A stretch of 64,000 nt of DNA from assembly GCA_022828595.1 (NCBI GenBank), contig JAKGHH010000006.1, positions 13,140,499 through 13,204,498 of the forward strand. The letters run 5' to 3'. Under the pieces are notes generated by a model. The model saw nothing but the letters and a program-made list of their open reading frames with translations. It ran no database searches and was not told where the DNA came from. This document shows positions 21,844-33,036 of the stretch, in pieces. A program made the translations under genes and the position numbers. How positions within the stretch are numbered: the first letter of the stretch is position 1; each line of letters starts with the position of its first letter. The stretch is from Nelumbo lutea. Taxonomy: Eukaryota; Streptophyta; Magnoliopsida; Proteales; Nelumbonaceae.

Positions 21844-21943
21844 NNNNNNNNNNNNNNNNNNNNNNNNNNNNNNNNNNNNNNNNNNNNNNNNNNNNNNNNN
21901 NNNNNNNNNNNNNNNNNNNNNNNNNNNNNNNNNNNNNNNNNNN
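21844..21943. other. Assembly gap, exactly 100 N
   Basis: One hundred Ns, the conventional length for a gap of unknown size. The sequence left of the gap corresponds to about 30466 of the second copy; the sequence right of the gap corresponds to 13256. So the two flanking contigs overlap by about 8.6 kb rather than being separated. Confidence 0.95.
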
Positions 21944-22075
21944 AGAAAATAATTCATTAATTTTATTAATTTTTATATAGATAAAACTAAAATCTGTATC
22001 AAATATGAAATTAGGTCCCACACCCTCTCCTCACATCACTTTTCTCTCTCTCTCAACCCCTCTAGTATTGCTAAC
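21944..22075 (+). repeat. Second copy of the DNA left of the Tat insertion, with target site CTAAC
   Basis: This repeats 13256-13387 with two single-base differences in runs (AAAAAC versus AAAAC, CCCCCTC versus CCCCTC) and ends in the same CTAAC at 22071-22075. It shows that both 5' LTRs sit at the same genomic insertion point. Confidence 0.9.
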
Positions 22076-22189
22076 TGATAAAGGAAAATTTGGCCCGACC
22101 TCTTTATTATGAGACACGTGGCAGAAACGACAGTTCGGCAAAAGGGGTCAAGCCTAGGCAGCAAGGGCACACTCCGCCGAACTAACCCA

Positions 22190-22479
22190 CCTTGTAACAG
22201 CTCGGGGTAGACTTCGCCGAACTGCACCTTGTAACAGCTCGGGGTAGACTTCGCCGAACTCACCTTGTAACAGCTCGGGATAGACTTCGCCGAACTGCGC
22301 CTTGTAACAGCTCGGGATAGACTTCGCCGAACTGCACCTTGTAACAGCTCGGGGTAGACTTCGCCGAACTCACCTTGTAACAGCTCGGGGTAGACTTCGC
22401 CGAACTCACCTTGTAACAACTCGGGACACACTTCGCTGAACTGACCCACCTTGTTACAGTTCGGGATACCTCCGAGCTC
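22190..22479 (+). repeat. U3 minisatellite, second copy
   Basis: Seven units of 36-40 bp and a partial unit, homologous to 13502-13800 but with different linkers, so the array has changed by small indels between the copies while the unit number stayed the same. Confidence 0.8.
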
Positions 22480-22767
22480 AAGACCGTCTCGCTCAGCACT
22501 TCGCATCATCTTCTAGGCACCAAAGCCAAACAAGTCGTACCATGCCTGGCACCAGGGAATTCCATGCCCGAGGGCGCCACGCCTGACTGACTTGGGATCT
22601 GACGTTTTGGCAGCAGCACTGTAAACGGCCACCTGCCACCGCCACTGACGCCGCCATCTCCAGTTAGACGGTTCTGTCTCAGCAGAAGGGACGACGGCCG
22701 AGTTGACAAGCGCAAGAGTAATCATACCCGATCTGACAAGGGCCTCGGGACGAGTACGCGAAGCGAC

Positions 22768-22774
22768 TATAAGA
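22768..22774 (+). promoter_or_regulatory. LTR TATA box, second copy
   Basis: TATAAGA in the same context as 14103-14109. Confidence 0.5.
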
Positions 22775-22980
22775 GCCCCCTGCCCCCGATAAGAGAGGTA
22801 TGCAAAAACCTTGCGCTATCTGGTATTACCTTGCTTTTGAAAGATTCTAACTTGAGCTTCGGAGCCTATACACCGGGTTCCCCCCGGAGCTTTCCCATCT
22901 CTCCCGTTTCAGGATCCCTGCTACCTCGTTCGAAAGCAAGGCAGCGGACAGCTAAGACCAGCCGGATCGCGCTCCATCAG

Positions 22981-22999
22981 TTGGCGCCGTCTGTGGGAA
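22981..22999 (+). other. Primer-binding site, second copy
   Basis: TTGGCGCCGTCTGTGGGAA, identical to 14317-14335 and again one base after the LTR end. Confidence 0.75.
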
Positions 23000-23063
23000 A
23001 CGCTTCAAAAAGCCTCCCTCCAAACTTCGATACCCCCTTTCTTCTTTAAAAATCCCAATACTC

Positions 23064-26000
23064 ATGGCCTCCTCCAGCAACACCGAACGCGGCACGGAGA
23101 CAAACGCCACCGGGGAGCAACTTCAGGTCCCCGTAGTGTGCGTTAGACAGTTCATCATCCCCCTTTCGGCGGATGGGATCCCCATCCTGAACACGCCACA
23201 AGCAGTGGCACCCGTAAACCCTCCTACCACAAACGTCCCCTTTCATCTCCCCATTGAGACAACTTTCACTGAACCAACTGCCGTCCCCTGACAGCTAGCC
23301 GAGACCGGTTGGAGGACCTGGTGCAGTGCATGCGGGCAATGCAAGCCCAAATGCAACAGTTCCAGCAACACCAGCTTCACCAGCACCAAGTGCTGCACAA
23401 CATCTCCCAGTATCACTACCAATAGCAGTTCCCCCAACTACCACTGAACCAACCACTACTTCCACCTCGCCACCTCGCTCCGAGGCCCGTCAAGGCCTCC
23501 CCGCAGGATGGGCGCCTCCGCCAGGCAAAGGCCTCCCGGCCCCAAAACCACCCCAACAGCCAGGCCTCGTCTCCAGGCCGAAGAGAGAGAAATGTCATCC
23601 CCGCCTCGCAACCCGTGGGTGGGTCGGGAACCTCGCCCGCGAGGTCGGCACCCCGACGCTCCAAGCCCGAGCTCTCGCTCACCGAAAATCGATTCAGTGC
23701 CCTGGCGGCGGACTACCAGCACTCCGGGCCCATCAAGGTCGGTAACACGGAGGGCAGCAGCGCCAGCACAAGGCCCGCTCAACGGCGAAGGCGCCGGCGA
23801 AGCCGCCAGACCGCCACCCGCGCCTTGTCGGAAGTCAGAGGCAAAGCCACGAGCTCGGACGAGGTAGGAGCTACCCTGGCTCTCTTCGTTCCTTCCCCCC
23901 TCGCATCGGAACTCCTGGCGGTCCCCTTACCCAGAGACTTCAAACTCCCACCTCTAGACAAGTACGACGGGTCCTTCGACCACAACGACCACGTTGACGC
24001 CTTTCAGTCGCAAATGCACCTCGCCAGGGCTAGCGAATCGTGCATGTGCGTGGCCTTTATCACCACCCTCAGGGGGGTAGCCCGCACTTGGTACAGGAAC
24101 CTGGCCCCCGGGTCGATAAAGTGCTGGGCCCAGTTCGTGCAAGTCTTCACCACGCACTTCGTCACCAGCCGACGGTGCCCCATAACAGAGGAAAGCATCT
24201 TCGGAGTGGTCCAAAGAGAAGGAGAGTCTATTCGAGGCTACATCAAGCGGTTCAACAAGGCATGCTTGCAAATACCACGGTTGGACCCCGCAATGCAGCT
24301 CGCGGCGGCCAAAAGAGGGGTGACGCACAAAGAGTTCAAATGGCACATGGTGGCCAACCAGCCCGCGACCGTGACTGAATTCCTCAAACTCGCGGATAAG
24401 TTCATGAGGACAGAGGAAGAGATCAACCAACGAACCGAAGGCGGGAACGAGAAAAGAAAGAGAGAAGGCGAGCTCTCCAACCCGGTGAGTAGAAAAAACC
24501 CGACCCGGGAGCTGAAGCCGAACCAGTCCTTCCGGCCCCCCTAGCAGTTCGGACAGACTATACGCCGTTGAACACGAGGCGGACAAAGATCTTAATGACG
24601 ATCAAAGATGCTCCGTACGTTAAGTGGCCACCTCGCCTGAAGGGAAATCCGAACGATAGAAACAAGAATTTGTATTGTAGTTTCCATAGAGACCATGGTC
24701 ATAGCACCGAACAGTGTAATAACCTCCGGGACGAGATAGAGGGACTCATCCGTCGCGGATACTTGAGAAATTTTGTACAGCACAACAATAACAATAAAGC
24801 AGGTCGGCAAGGGGAGCAAGAAAAGGATGCACCCGAGTCTAGCAACAGACCTGCCGAACCGTTGCAGAAGCAGCCTCCGGAAGAGAGGCCAGTTCGGGGA
24901 ACCATCCATGTAATAGTGGGAGGATCCGTAGTAGCGGGGTGTACCTCGGCAGCAGCCCGGACTTCAGTTCGCGAAGTGGCCCTCGAAGAAAGGAACCCCC
25001 TAAAGAGACCAAAGACCGAAGAGCCAATCTTTTTCACGGAGGACGACGTGCGAGGAGTCCACTACCCATGATGGGTGCGCTTGTCATTAAGCTAAGGATT
25101 AGCGATTTCGAGGTCAGGCGCGTGCTCGTAGATTCGGGCAGCTCAGCGGACATCCTCTTCAAAATCGGCATTTGACCAGCTGCAGTTAAAGAGGAGCGAG
25201 CTGAAGCCCGCGAACACTCCCCTGGTAGGTTCAGCGGAGAGGAAGTTAGGCCCTCGAGAAAATAACTGTCCCTGTGGAAGTCGGCACATGGCCTTGTGCG
25301 GTCAGAACTCAACCATGATTTCCTAGTAGTCGCGACCCCTCCCCATACAATGCCATAATAGGGCGGCCGATCACGCATGTCCTACGGGCGGCGGTCTCCA
25401 CCTACTATTTGGCCATGAAGTTCCCTACGGACTTCGGTATAGGGGTAGCGCGGGGCGACCAGCTCGAGTCCCGCAAGTGCTACGTTGCCGCCCTCAAAGG
25501 GAAAAACCAAGACGGCCGACGACCTCGAGCTGGAGCGGCCGGTGGAGCAAGGTGAGGAGCGAGCTTCACCACGGAGGAAACAGTCGCAATCCAGGCTTCA
25601 GCTATGGATCCAGCTCGCACACTAAGCATCGGAGCTTCCATCGAAGATCCCCTACGAGCCGAACTAGTAAGTTTTTTACTCCAAAATTTAGATATTTTTG
25701 CCTGGTCTGCGGCCAACATGCCCGGCATTAGCCCCGGACTGATAACTCACAAGCTTAATACTGACCCTGTAGTCAGACCCGTTAGACAGAAGAAACGCAA
25801 CTTAGCCCCAGAACGCTGGAGAGCGGTCGACGAGGAGGTTGAGAAGCTCCTCGCAGCAAACTTCATAAGGGAAGTCCACTACCCGAGCTGTGTGGCCAAC
25901 CCGGTGTTGGTAAAAAAGGCAAACAGCAAGTGGCGCATGTGCGTCGACTATACCGACCTGAACCGAGCTTGCCCGAAAGACTGCTTCCCCCTCCCCAGAA

Positions 26001-28882
26001 TTGACCGCCTAGTGGACGCGACCTCGGGAAACGAGTTGATAGCTTCCTGGACGCCTACTCGGTCTACAACCAAGTTAGGATGGACCCATCCGATGAGGAA
26101 AACCAGCTTCATTACCGAGTTCGGCCTGTATTGCTACAAAGTCATGCCCTTCAACTAAAAAAACGCCGGGGCAACTTTCCAAAGACTTGTAAATAAGCTG
26201 TTTCGGCCCCTGATTGGTACAAAGATAGAGTGCTATGTAGACGACATGGTCGTCAAAACTCAATTCTCACAAGAGTTAATACAAGACTTAGATTATGTTT
26301 TCCAAATCCTGCGACACTTTAGCATGAAGTTGAATCCCAACAAGTGTGTCTTCGGCGTCACCTCGGGCAAGTTCCTAGGCTACATTGTCAATCGGCGTGG
26401 TATTGAGGCCAACCCGGACAAAGTAAAAGCCGTTCTAGATATGAAATCACCTCGGAAAGTAAAAGAGGTCCAGAGGCTAAATGGCCGCATAGCCGCTCTA
26501 AGCCGCTTCTTATCCAAGCCAGCAGACCGCTGCCTACCCTTCTTCAAGGCAGTCAAAGGCAAAGGGTTCGAATGGACCCAGGACTGCCAGTTCGCGTTCG
26601 ATGAACTAAAAGGTCACCTCGCTAGTATACCAACCTTAGCCCGGCCCGAGGTGGGCGAGGTCTTACAACTGTACCTCTCGGCGAGCGACGAGGCGGTCAG
26701 TTCGGTACTAATAAAGGAAACAGACCAGGTCCAACGACCCATATATTATGTTAGTAAGATTTTGCAGGGAGCAGAGGAAAGGTACCCGGAGATAGAAAAA
26801 CTAGCATACGCCCTAGTAATAGCAGCTCGGAAACTCCGCTCGTACTTCCAGGCTCATACAGTCATCGTCCTAACTGACAAACCTCTCAGACAAGTTTTAC
26901 TCAAACCCGAAGTCTCTGATAGACTGACGAAATGGGCCATCGAACTCAGCGAGTACGATCTCCAGTACAAACCGAGAACCGTTATCAAGGCCCAAGCTTT
27001 GGCAAATTTTATCGCCGAGTGCACTTTCAGCCACGAAGCCCCACAAGTCGAGCCCGAGGTCCCCATTTGCGGCGAACCCGGAGCTCCTGAGCCCATAGAG
27101 TTCGAACCCCGTGAAGTAGCATCCAGTGTGGCATCTCTCCTGATTAGGCGAAGAGCGAATTGGAATGAGGAGCCCTGGATCCTTCACGTGGATGGTTCCT
27201 CGAACCGGCAGGGCAGTGGAGCTGGAATAGTCTTGTGCGGCCCGAGCGGCACAAAAGTAGAGTACGCGCTACGCTTTGAGTTCGCGGCATCCAACAACGA
27301 GGCAAAGTACGAAGCGCTAATCGCCAGGCTGGACCTAGCACGAAAGTTGAAGGCAAAACACTTGGTCATCTGCAGCGATTCTCAGCTCGTGGTAAACCAA
27401 GTTACCGGCGAGTACGAAGCACGCGATCTCTCCATGATCGCATATTTGGCCAAAGTAAAAGAAGCCCTGCTCAACTTCCGGTCACACATCATTAGGCAAA
27501 TCCCGAGGTCCGAAAACACTGAGGCCGATGCCCTGTCCCGGTTAGCCAGCACGAGTCACAACAATATGAGAACTGTGTACATAGAGGACTTACCTCGGCC
27601 TAGTATTCTCGGGGGGACAGAGGAGGTCGCTCCCATCTTAGAAGCAGAGTCGAGCTGGATCGATCCACTCGCGAGCTTCCTGATAGACGGAACCCTCCCT
27701 GTAGAACGCAATGCCGCCAAAAGGGTGCAGTGCCAGGCGGCCAAATATGTCATAATAGATGAACGGTTATACCGACGGTCGTACACGCTCCCCTATTTGC
27801 GGTGCCTGCGACCTACCGAAGCCGAGTTTGTACTCCGCGACACTCATGAAGGCCTGTGCGGCGGACACTTGGGGGGCAAAGCACTCGCCCAAAAGGCACT
27901 TCGACAAGGATACTACTGGCCAACGATGAAGGCAGAAGCTATCGAGCTCGTCAGAAAATGCGACAAGTGTCAGAAGCACGTTAACATCCACCATCAACCT
28001 GCCTCCGACCTCAAATACCTCGCCAGCCCGTGGCCCTTTGCACAATGGGGCATCGACCTCCTCGGGCCATTCCCACCAGCAGCAGGCGGGCGAAATTTCT
28101 TAGTTGTTGCGGTAGATTATTTTACGAAGTGGATAGAAGCCGAACCTCTGGCAACTGTTACGGCCTGAAACATACAGAACTTCTTTTGGAAGAACATAGT
28201 ATGTCGCTTCGGATTACCTCGGATTCTAATTTCCGACAACGGCAAACAATTCGAGGATATCAAGTTCCAAGAGTGGTGCCAGGACATGGGGATTCGGCAA
28301 AATTTCACTTCAGTCGCGCACCCACAGGCAAACGGTCAGACGGAAGTAATGAACAGAGCCATCCTGCGCGGACTAAAAGCACGTCTGGATCGAGCTAAGG
28401 GATTGTGGGCCGAAGAGCTACCAAGTGTCTTATGGGCTCACCGAACGACCAAAAAATCAGCCACGGGAGAAACCCCCTTCAACCTCTCCTACGGCACTGA
28501 AGCGGTGATCCCGGCGGAAATCGAAATACCAACGTTGCGATTAGAAACATACGATGATCGGACGAACGGAGACGAGTTACGCACCAACCTCGACCTACTG
28601 GACGAGGTAAGGGACCTCGCGCACATCCGAACAGCGGCATACCAGCAGCAGGTAGCCCGCTACTACAATAGCAGAGTAAAGCGACGAAGCTTCCGAGTCG
28701 GTGACTTGGTCCTCCGGAAAATTATGGTGCCCGAACCCGGCGTCGGAAAGCTCGGACCTAATTGGGAAGGTCCCTATAAAGTAAAAACAGCGCTCGGGGG
28801 TGCATATGAACTCGAAACCTTGGAAGGCAAACGAGTACCCCGAACGTGGAACATCGTGAACTTGAGGCGATACTACCTATAA
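23064..28882 (+). pseudogene. Tat gag-pol, second copy, broken by stops and frameshifts
   Basis: Collinear with the first copy. Open pieces: gag start (23064-23291), gag body (23615-24544), zinc knuckle part (24568-25071), reverse transcriptase fingers and palm (25604-26158), a long piece with the end of the RT, both RNase H domains and the integrase N-terminus (26246-28168, 640 codons), and the integrase C-terminus (28286-28882). Breaks: a lost C near 23288, CAG to TAG at 23423-23425, a shift near 24540, at least ten single-base indels between 25060 and 26160 mostly beside homopolymers, and TGA at 28166-28168. The last is shared with the first copy and sits in integrase after LATVTA, where CGA is the likely ancestor. 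The region between the second RNase H and integrase keeps 8 codons missing from the first copy. Confidence 0.85.
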
Positions 28883-29088
28883 ACCACCTAGCGAAGTGGA
28901 CGAAGTCAGGCCGTGCCACAAGGCAAACCGAGGAACTTCAGCACATTATCAGCTCGGCAAAAAATCAGTTCGCGGCATAAAAGACCACGGAAATCTAAAA
29001 ACCCGGCAAAGAAACAGCTCGGGGAAGATGAGCAAGGGGAAAAGGACTCCATTGCAAGAAACAGTACATTGGCAAAAAAGAAAAAAAT

Positions 29089-31061
29089 TTACATGTCCGG
29101 AGCTACTTCTTCGCCATCGGAAGGCACTTCAACAACACCCGAAGGCCCTGCCTCTCCTTCAGAGTCCGGCTCGCCATCGGCAGCATTGGCCATCTCCTGA
29201 GTTATGCGCGAAGTGGTTATGGCACTTACATCGAGGTCAGGGTATGTATTCCGGATCATCCACCGGCTCAACTTGAACCCCCTCCTATAAGAGTCCACCA
29301 TCAGATCGTCAAAACGCGGGGAGGCAATATAGTCTTCAACTGCCTTCTTTTTGGCATCTTCAATGCCTTGGGAGAAAATCTGTGTTCTCTCCCTAATGTC
29401 CTCCTGAAGATACTCGACTTGATGCTGCAAATCCAACTTCAAGTCCGCCATGTGCTTGACAACTTCCCCCATGGCCTCGGCGTCACGCTGAGACCTCGCC
29501 TGTCTGGCCATCGCGACGCGAGCAGCCTTTTCAGCAGCGTAAGCAGCCGCCTCAGCAGCCCGGGTATTTGCCTCTGCAGCACGGAAGGCTTCTTCAGCCG
29601 CATGAGCAGCAGCCTCAGCAGCTCGCGCCTGTCGCGAGCTCCTCTCCACTTGGGCAGCCAAGGCATGAATTGAAGAATTCACCTACCAAAAGAAACAAGT
29701 GAGCAAATAACAGCAGAAGCAACAGAATAAAAAAGGAAGACGGAATCTCACTTACCACCATGGCATGTGTTATGGCGCGGCAAGCGACCTGATTCAAGGG
29801 AAGATCGGTCCACGCCGCGACCTCCTCGGGGAAAGTAGCATCCCTACTCTTTTGAAGAGCGTAGTTTGGCATCAACACGCTCCTAAACTCCCCTTGAGCT
29901 CCCGAGCCTGAGGGCCCAGCCCGCGTATGAGCAGACCCGGAGTGAGGAGCACTTGAGTACGCAGGAGCGCCCGTATGAGTGGTTTCAGCGAAAGGCGCCC
30001 TGGCAGTCTCGTGCACCGGTGGAGTCACTTCGGGCTCCCTGGGCAGATCCTCTGTCGTATGGTCTGGGGCTTGGGGCTCCTCATCCAGGGGCAGCTCGGT
30101 ACGAGTTCGCTTGGCGACCCGCTTCCTCCTCTTCATACCTTGGAACAAACGCCCGCCGCGAGTTCTCTCCGCATCCATCACACCTGTAGAACGAGTTCGA
30201 CATCAGAAAAAATGAAGGAACAGAGCAAGCAAGAAACCGCATAGCCAGAAACCTACCCGAACTCAGGCCGGCTGCAAAAAGCTTAGCCTCCGTTAAGTAG
30301 TGGTGGCACTTTAAGCCTTGCCGTGCCCACTGCCGGAGACCCTTCACCGTCTCTTTATCAAGAGTTACGCCCAAGTCGGGAGCGGCCTCACCCCACCTGG
30401 TCTGAAAGGGCCATCCTTGTGCACTTTGCACGCCGAAATAGTCCCGCTTCCACGCCGGGACCTTGTTAGGGAGATCGTGCAGAAGCTTAAAACCCTGGCG
30501 AGGAGTAAGGTAATACGCCCGTCTCCCCCCAGGAAGAGGACCCGCCTGTCTCTTGAGCATCAAGATAGAGGAGAATATCTCTAAATCCAAGGGGAAATTC
30601 TACTCGCAAAAAGGGGATATCGTCCCCACCAGGTTCCGAATAGAGTTCGGATGAAGCTGGCCAATGGTGACACCGAAGTGGTTTATGACTTCGACGAGGA
30701 GGGGATGGAAAGGAAGTCGCAACCCTGCGGCGAGCTGCTCTCGAAAAATCACGATCTCGTCGGGACCGTGTTCCCAAGGAAAGCTACCCGAAGGAATGAA
30801 ATATGTGTACCCCCCAGGAAGATTGTAGGACAGAAGTATGGATTGAAGCCCCTCAGGCGTCATGGTCGAAGGACCAAACCTGTCTAGCATCCGACCTCGG
30901 CGGGAGGTAGACGCCAAACTGCCCGAAGCAACTCGGCCCACTAGTTCATAGTCTTCAAGCTCCACCTCGGGGTCACTGAGGCAGTCTGGGGACACGGCTC
31001 GGTTGGTGGAACCTACGTCGGCCCTACTCGAAGAATCGTTTGAGCTATCAAAGCTAGACAT
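29089..31061 (-). CDS. Antisense three-exon gene of the Tat element (putative gypsy-type transposon domain)
   Basis: Minus strand: exon 1 31061-30257 (donor GTAGGT), exon 2 30183-29756 (acceptor CTACAG, donor GTAAGT), exon 3 29682-29089 (acceptor TAG, stop TGA/TAA-type at 29089). The exon lengths (805, 428, 594) keep one frame of about 608 codons. Residues about 60-245 match my memory of the plant 'putative gypsy type transposon' domain, with EIVIFREQLAAGLRLPFHP and GVTIGQLHPNSIRNLVG. Exon 2 encodes a basic patch (MKRRKRVAKRTRT, perhaps nuclear targeting) and a proline/serine-rich linker. Exon 3 starts with an alanine-rich coiled coil and ends acidic. One in-frame TAG (30602-30600, residue 154) replaces an expected tryptophan (FCEWNFPL context). 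It converges on gag-pol with about 200 bp between the stops. Antisense extra genes are known in Tat elements; the function is unknown. Confidence 0.75.
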
Positions 31062-31235
31062 TGGGGAAAAGATAGGTTCAAGAAAGTACTCGCCGGAAAG
31101 TTCGAAGAACAAGCTAAAGAACCGTGAAGACTATAACCAGCCTTGACGCGAGCTGGAAGAGAGACGCGAGTTGGAAGGTTGGACGCGAACTCGATAGACA
31201 ACCGCAGAAGTGACAAACCAACCGGGGTCCCCCAC

Positions 31236-31243
31236 TATTTATA
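31236..31243 (-). promoter_or_regulatory. TATA box of the antisense gene
   Basis: On the minus strand the sequence reads GTAGCTATAAATAGTGGGG. TATAAATA lies about 175 bp before the ATG at 31061, leaving room for a 5' leader of about 145 bases. The same arrangement is seen in front of the decayed relative at 47272. Confidence 0.6.
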
Positions 31244-31330
31244 GCTACAGTAACCAAGAATCGACCGTGCAGACTGAAGACGATCCGACGGCCCACGTTC
31301 TTACCAACCGCGCAACCCTTAAGGTCGAGA

Positions 31331-32355
31331 TGTGATTTTTATTTGAAAGGTAAAATGAAATTTTTATTAAAAATAAAAAGAACAGGCTAATTACAAGCAA
31401 ATCCAGGTTTTAAGATAACACCTGCCCAACAATCAGCAAAAACAAAATCAATAGAACAAAACAAGAGGGAACAAAAGAAAGCCCCTGAACACAGTATCTT
31501 TAATATCTTCTTCAAGCATTTTATCTTGTTGCTTTTTTCAACAATGATCTTCAAGCTCTTTTCTCTCTTGCTTTTTTTTTTTTTTTTGATAATTTTTTCC
31601 CTCTTGCTTTTTTCAAATGTTCCAAAGCCCTTCTGGCAAACTCCTCTCTGCCCAATAAAAGCTGACCTAAGCTCTTGCCTACATTAACATCCCTATCAAC
31701 CAAACATTCAACCTCCACTCCCCCTCTTCTGAGTCTTGACCTTTGGCTCCTTGGAACTCTCAGCATTCATCATCTTTGAACTTTTATCCTCTGAACCTCT
31801 TTTATTTTAGGCTTTCTTATATTTGTTAGTAGAACCAACACCAACCAATCCATCTTTCAAACATGAGAAAACTTTTGACACATGTACAAGATTAAACTTG
31901 CTTTATTCTTTTACTTACTTCAATGTCTCTGGAGCAACATCATCCCTTTCCTTGATCTCAGAAATCCTTCTTTGGCTTAAATCAACTCCAAGCCTTCAAA
32001 CTAGGACTTCAATCTTAAACACTCTTCTTGAACTTCTGGTCCACTGTTCTCTTCTTTTGTACCTGCTTCCTCTAAATAACTGCTTGCTTCCAACCTATTA
32101 GCTTCACCTCCTTCGAGATCCCTCCTCTCCTCCCCTTCTGAGTCCTTTCTTCTCCACTTGCTTTAATACACGTACTTTAAAGAAAATGTGAGTTGAAGCT
32201 TGAACCTTGGTCATTTGCTTTAAAAATTAAGGAACTAGCCATTTATCCACCACATTCAAGTGTGTAATTGTCTGTAAAGTATATTAGATAATAGTACTTA
32301 TGTAGTTATGTGACCTGCAGTATATGTAGCGTCATCACGGTTTGACCTTGGTTGA
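31331..32355. other. AT-rich DNA before the second CRM copy, no gene recognised
   Basis: Starts with A-rich sequence (AAAATTTCATTTTACC on the minus strand) and has long CTT-rich stretches (31500-32150). Frames on both strands (31551-31766, 31823-32101) have low-complexity products. By position it should be the intron and upstream part of the CRM gene, the equivalent of what lies left of position 1; no CRM exon is recognised in it. Confidence 0.4.
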
Positions 32356-32670
32356 ACCTCTAACCTGTGAACCTCTCTCCCTTTTCCAGTTCTACGCTCT
32401 GTCTGGTTCTCTGAACATTGCTAAAAGGATAATTCAACTGAAAAGTAATATGCTTTTTGAACTGTGAGAACATTGCTCTGCCTCTTGCTTTCGGTTCTGC
32501 TAAATCTTCCTTTTCCCCTATTCAATAGAATATTATTTCTTTTATTTATGTCATTAATGCTCCTCACAGTTGTGTTGTTTCATTTATAAAAAGCACACCA
32601 ATTTGTTTTGCTGAACTAAAATGAGTCTTTGAATCATACGAACAGCTTAAAGTACACAACAGCTGCCCAG

Positions 32671-33036
32671 GTGAGCTAGCTGATGTGGTGAAGCAGTTGG
32701 AGCAAGCAACTGGGTCAGTGGCAGTAGGTCAGATTGGTCGATCAGTGATTCTTTACAGGCCTAGCATCTCCAAATTGAAGGCAGAGGAGAAAAAGAAACA
32801 GAATGAAAGACAAAGAGCCTTTATAAGAAGAGGATCAACATTGAGACCTACAGAGCCTGTAAATGTTATTCTAAGTTCAAAAACTTGAAGTGTCTCATTA
32901 GTTTAAAAAAAAAAATCCAAGTTTATCTTTGTTACAGAGAAATTTGTACCTGAACCTTTTTCTCATTTAATTGCAGAAGAAAGAACAAGTACGGAGATTA
33001 TCTGGTCATGGCCATCGTGGAAGTAGCCGGCATTGA
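32671..33036 (+). CDS. CRM-domain protein, last two coding exons, second copy
   Basis: Exons 32671-32858 and 32977-33036 are identical in sequence to 316-503 and 622-681, with the same splice sites and TGA. The preceding exon is not found in the 1.3 kb between the Tat element and this exon, so as assembled this copy would be a truncated 3' fragment. If the duplication is an assembly artefact, it is the same gene as the first copy. Confidence 0.75.

Larger units (their letters stand above)
22076..22979 (+). repeat. 5' LTR of the Tat element, second copy (904 bp)
   Basis: Same TGATAAAGG start and CTCCATCA end as the first LTR. The minisatellite has seven units here too, but with shorter linkers (CACC, GCACC, GCGCC). 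A 14-bp stretch present in the first LTR is missing near 22674. Confidence 0.85.
22076..31330 (+). mobile_element. Tat-lineage LTR retrotransposon, second copy, 3' end missing
   Basis: Same layout as the first copy: LTR 22076-22979, primer-binding site, gag-pol remnant 23064-28882, antisense gene 31061-29089 with its TATA box near 31240. At about 31325-31335 the GC-rich element sequence changes abruptly into AT-rich DNA that leads into the second CRM copy; no polypurine tract or 3' LTR start is seen. The right end of a Tat LTR reappears only at 42121-42515. By-eye divergence from the first copy is low: scattered substitutions and small indels. Confidence 0.8.

Noticed and set aside
31551..32101. 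Frames on both strands left of the second CRM copy, possibly a missing CRM exon or LINE part
   Set aside because: Low-complexity lysine- or leucine-rich products with no CRM or reverse-transcriptase motif.
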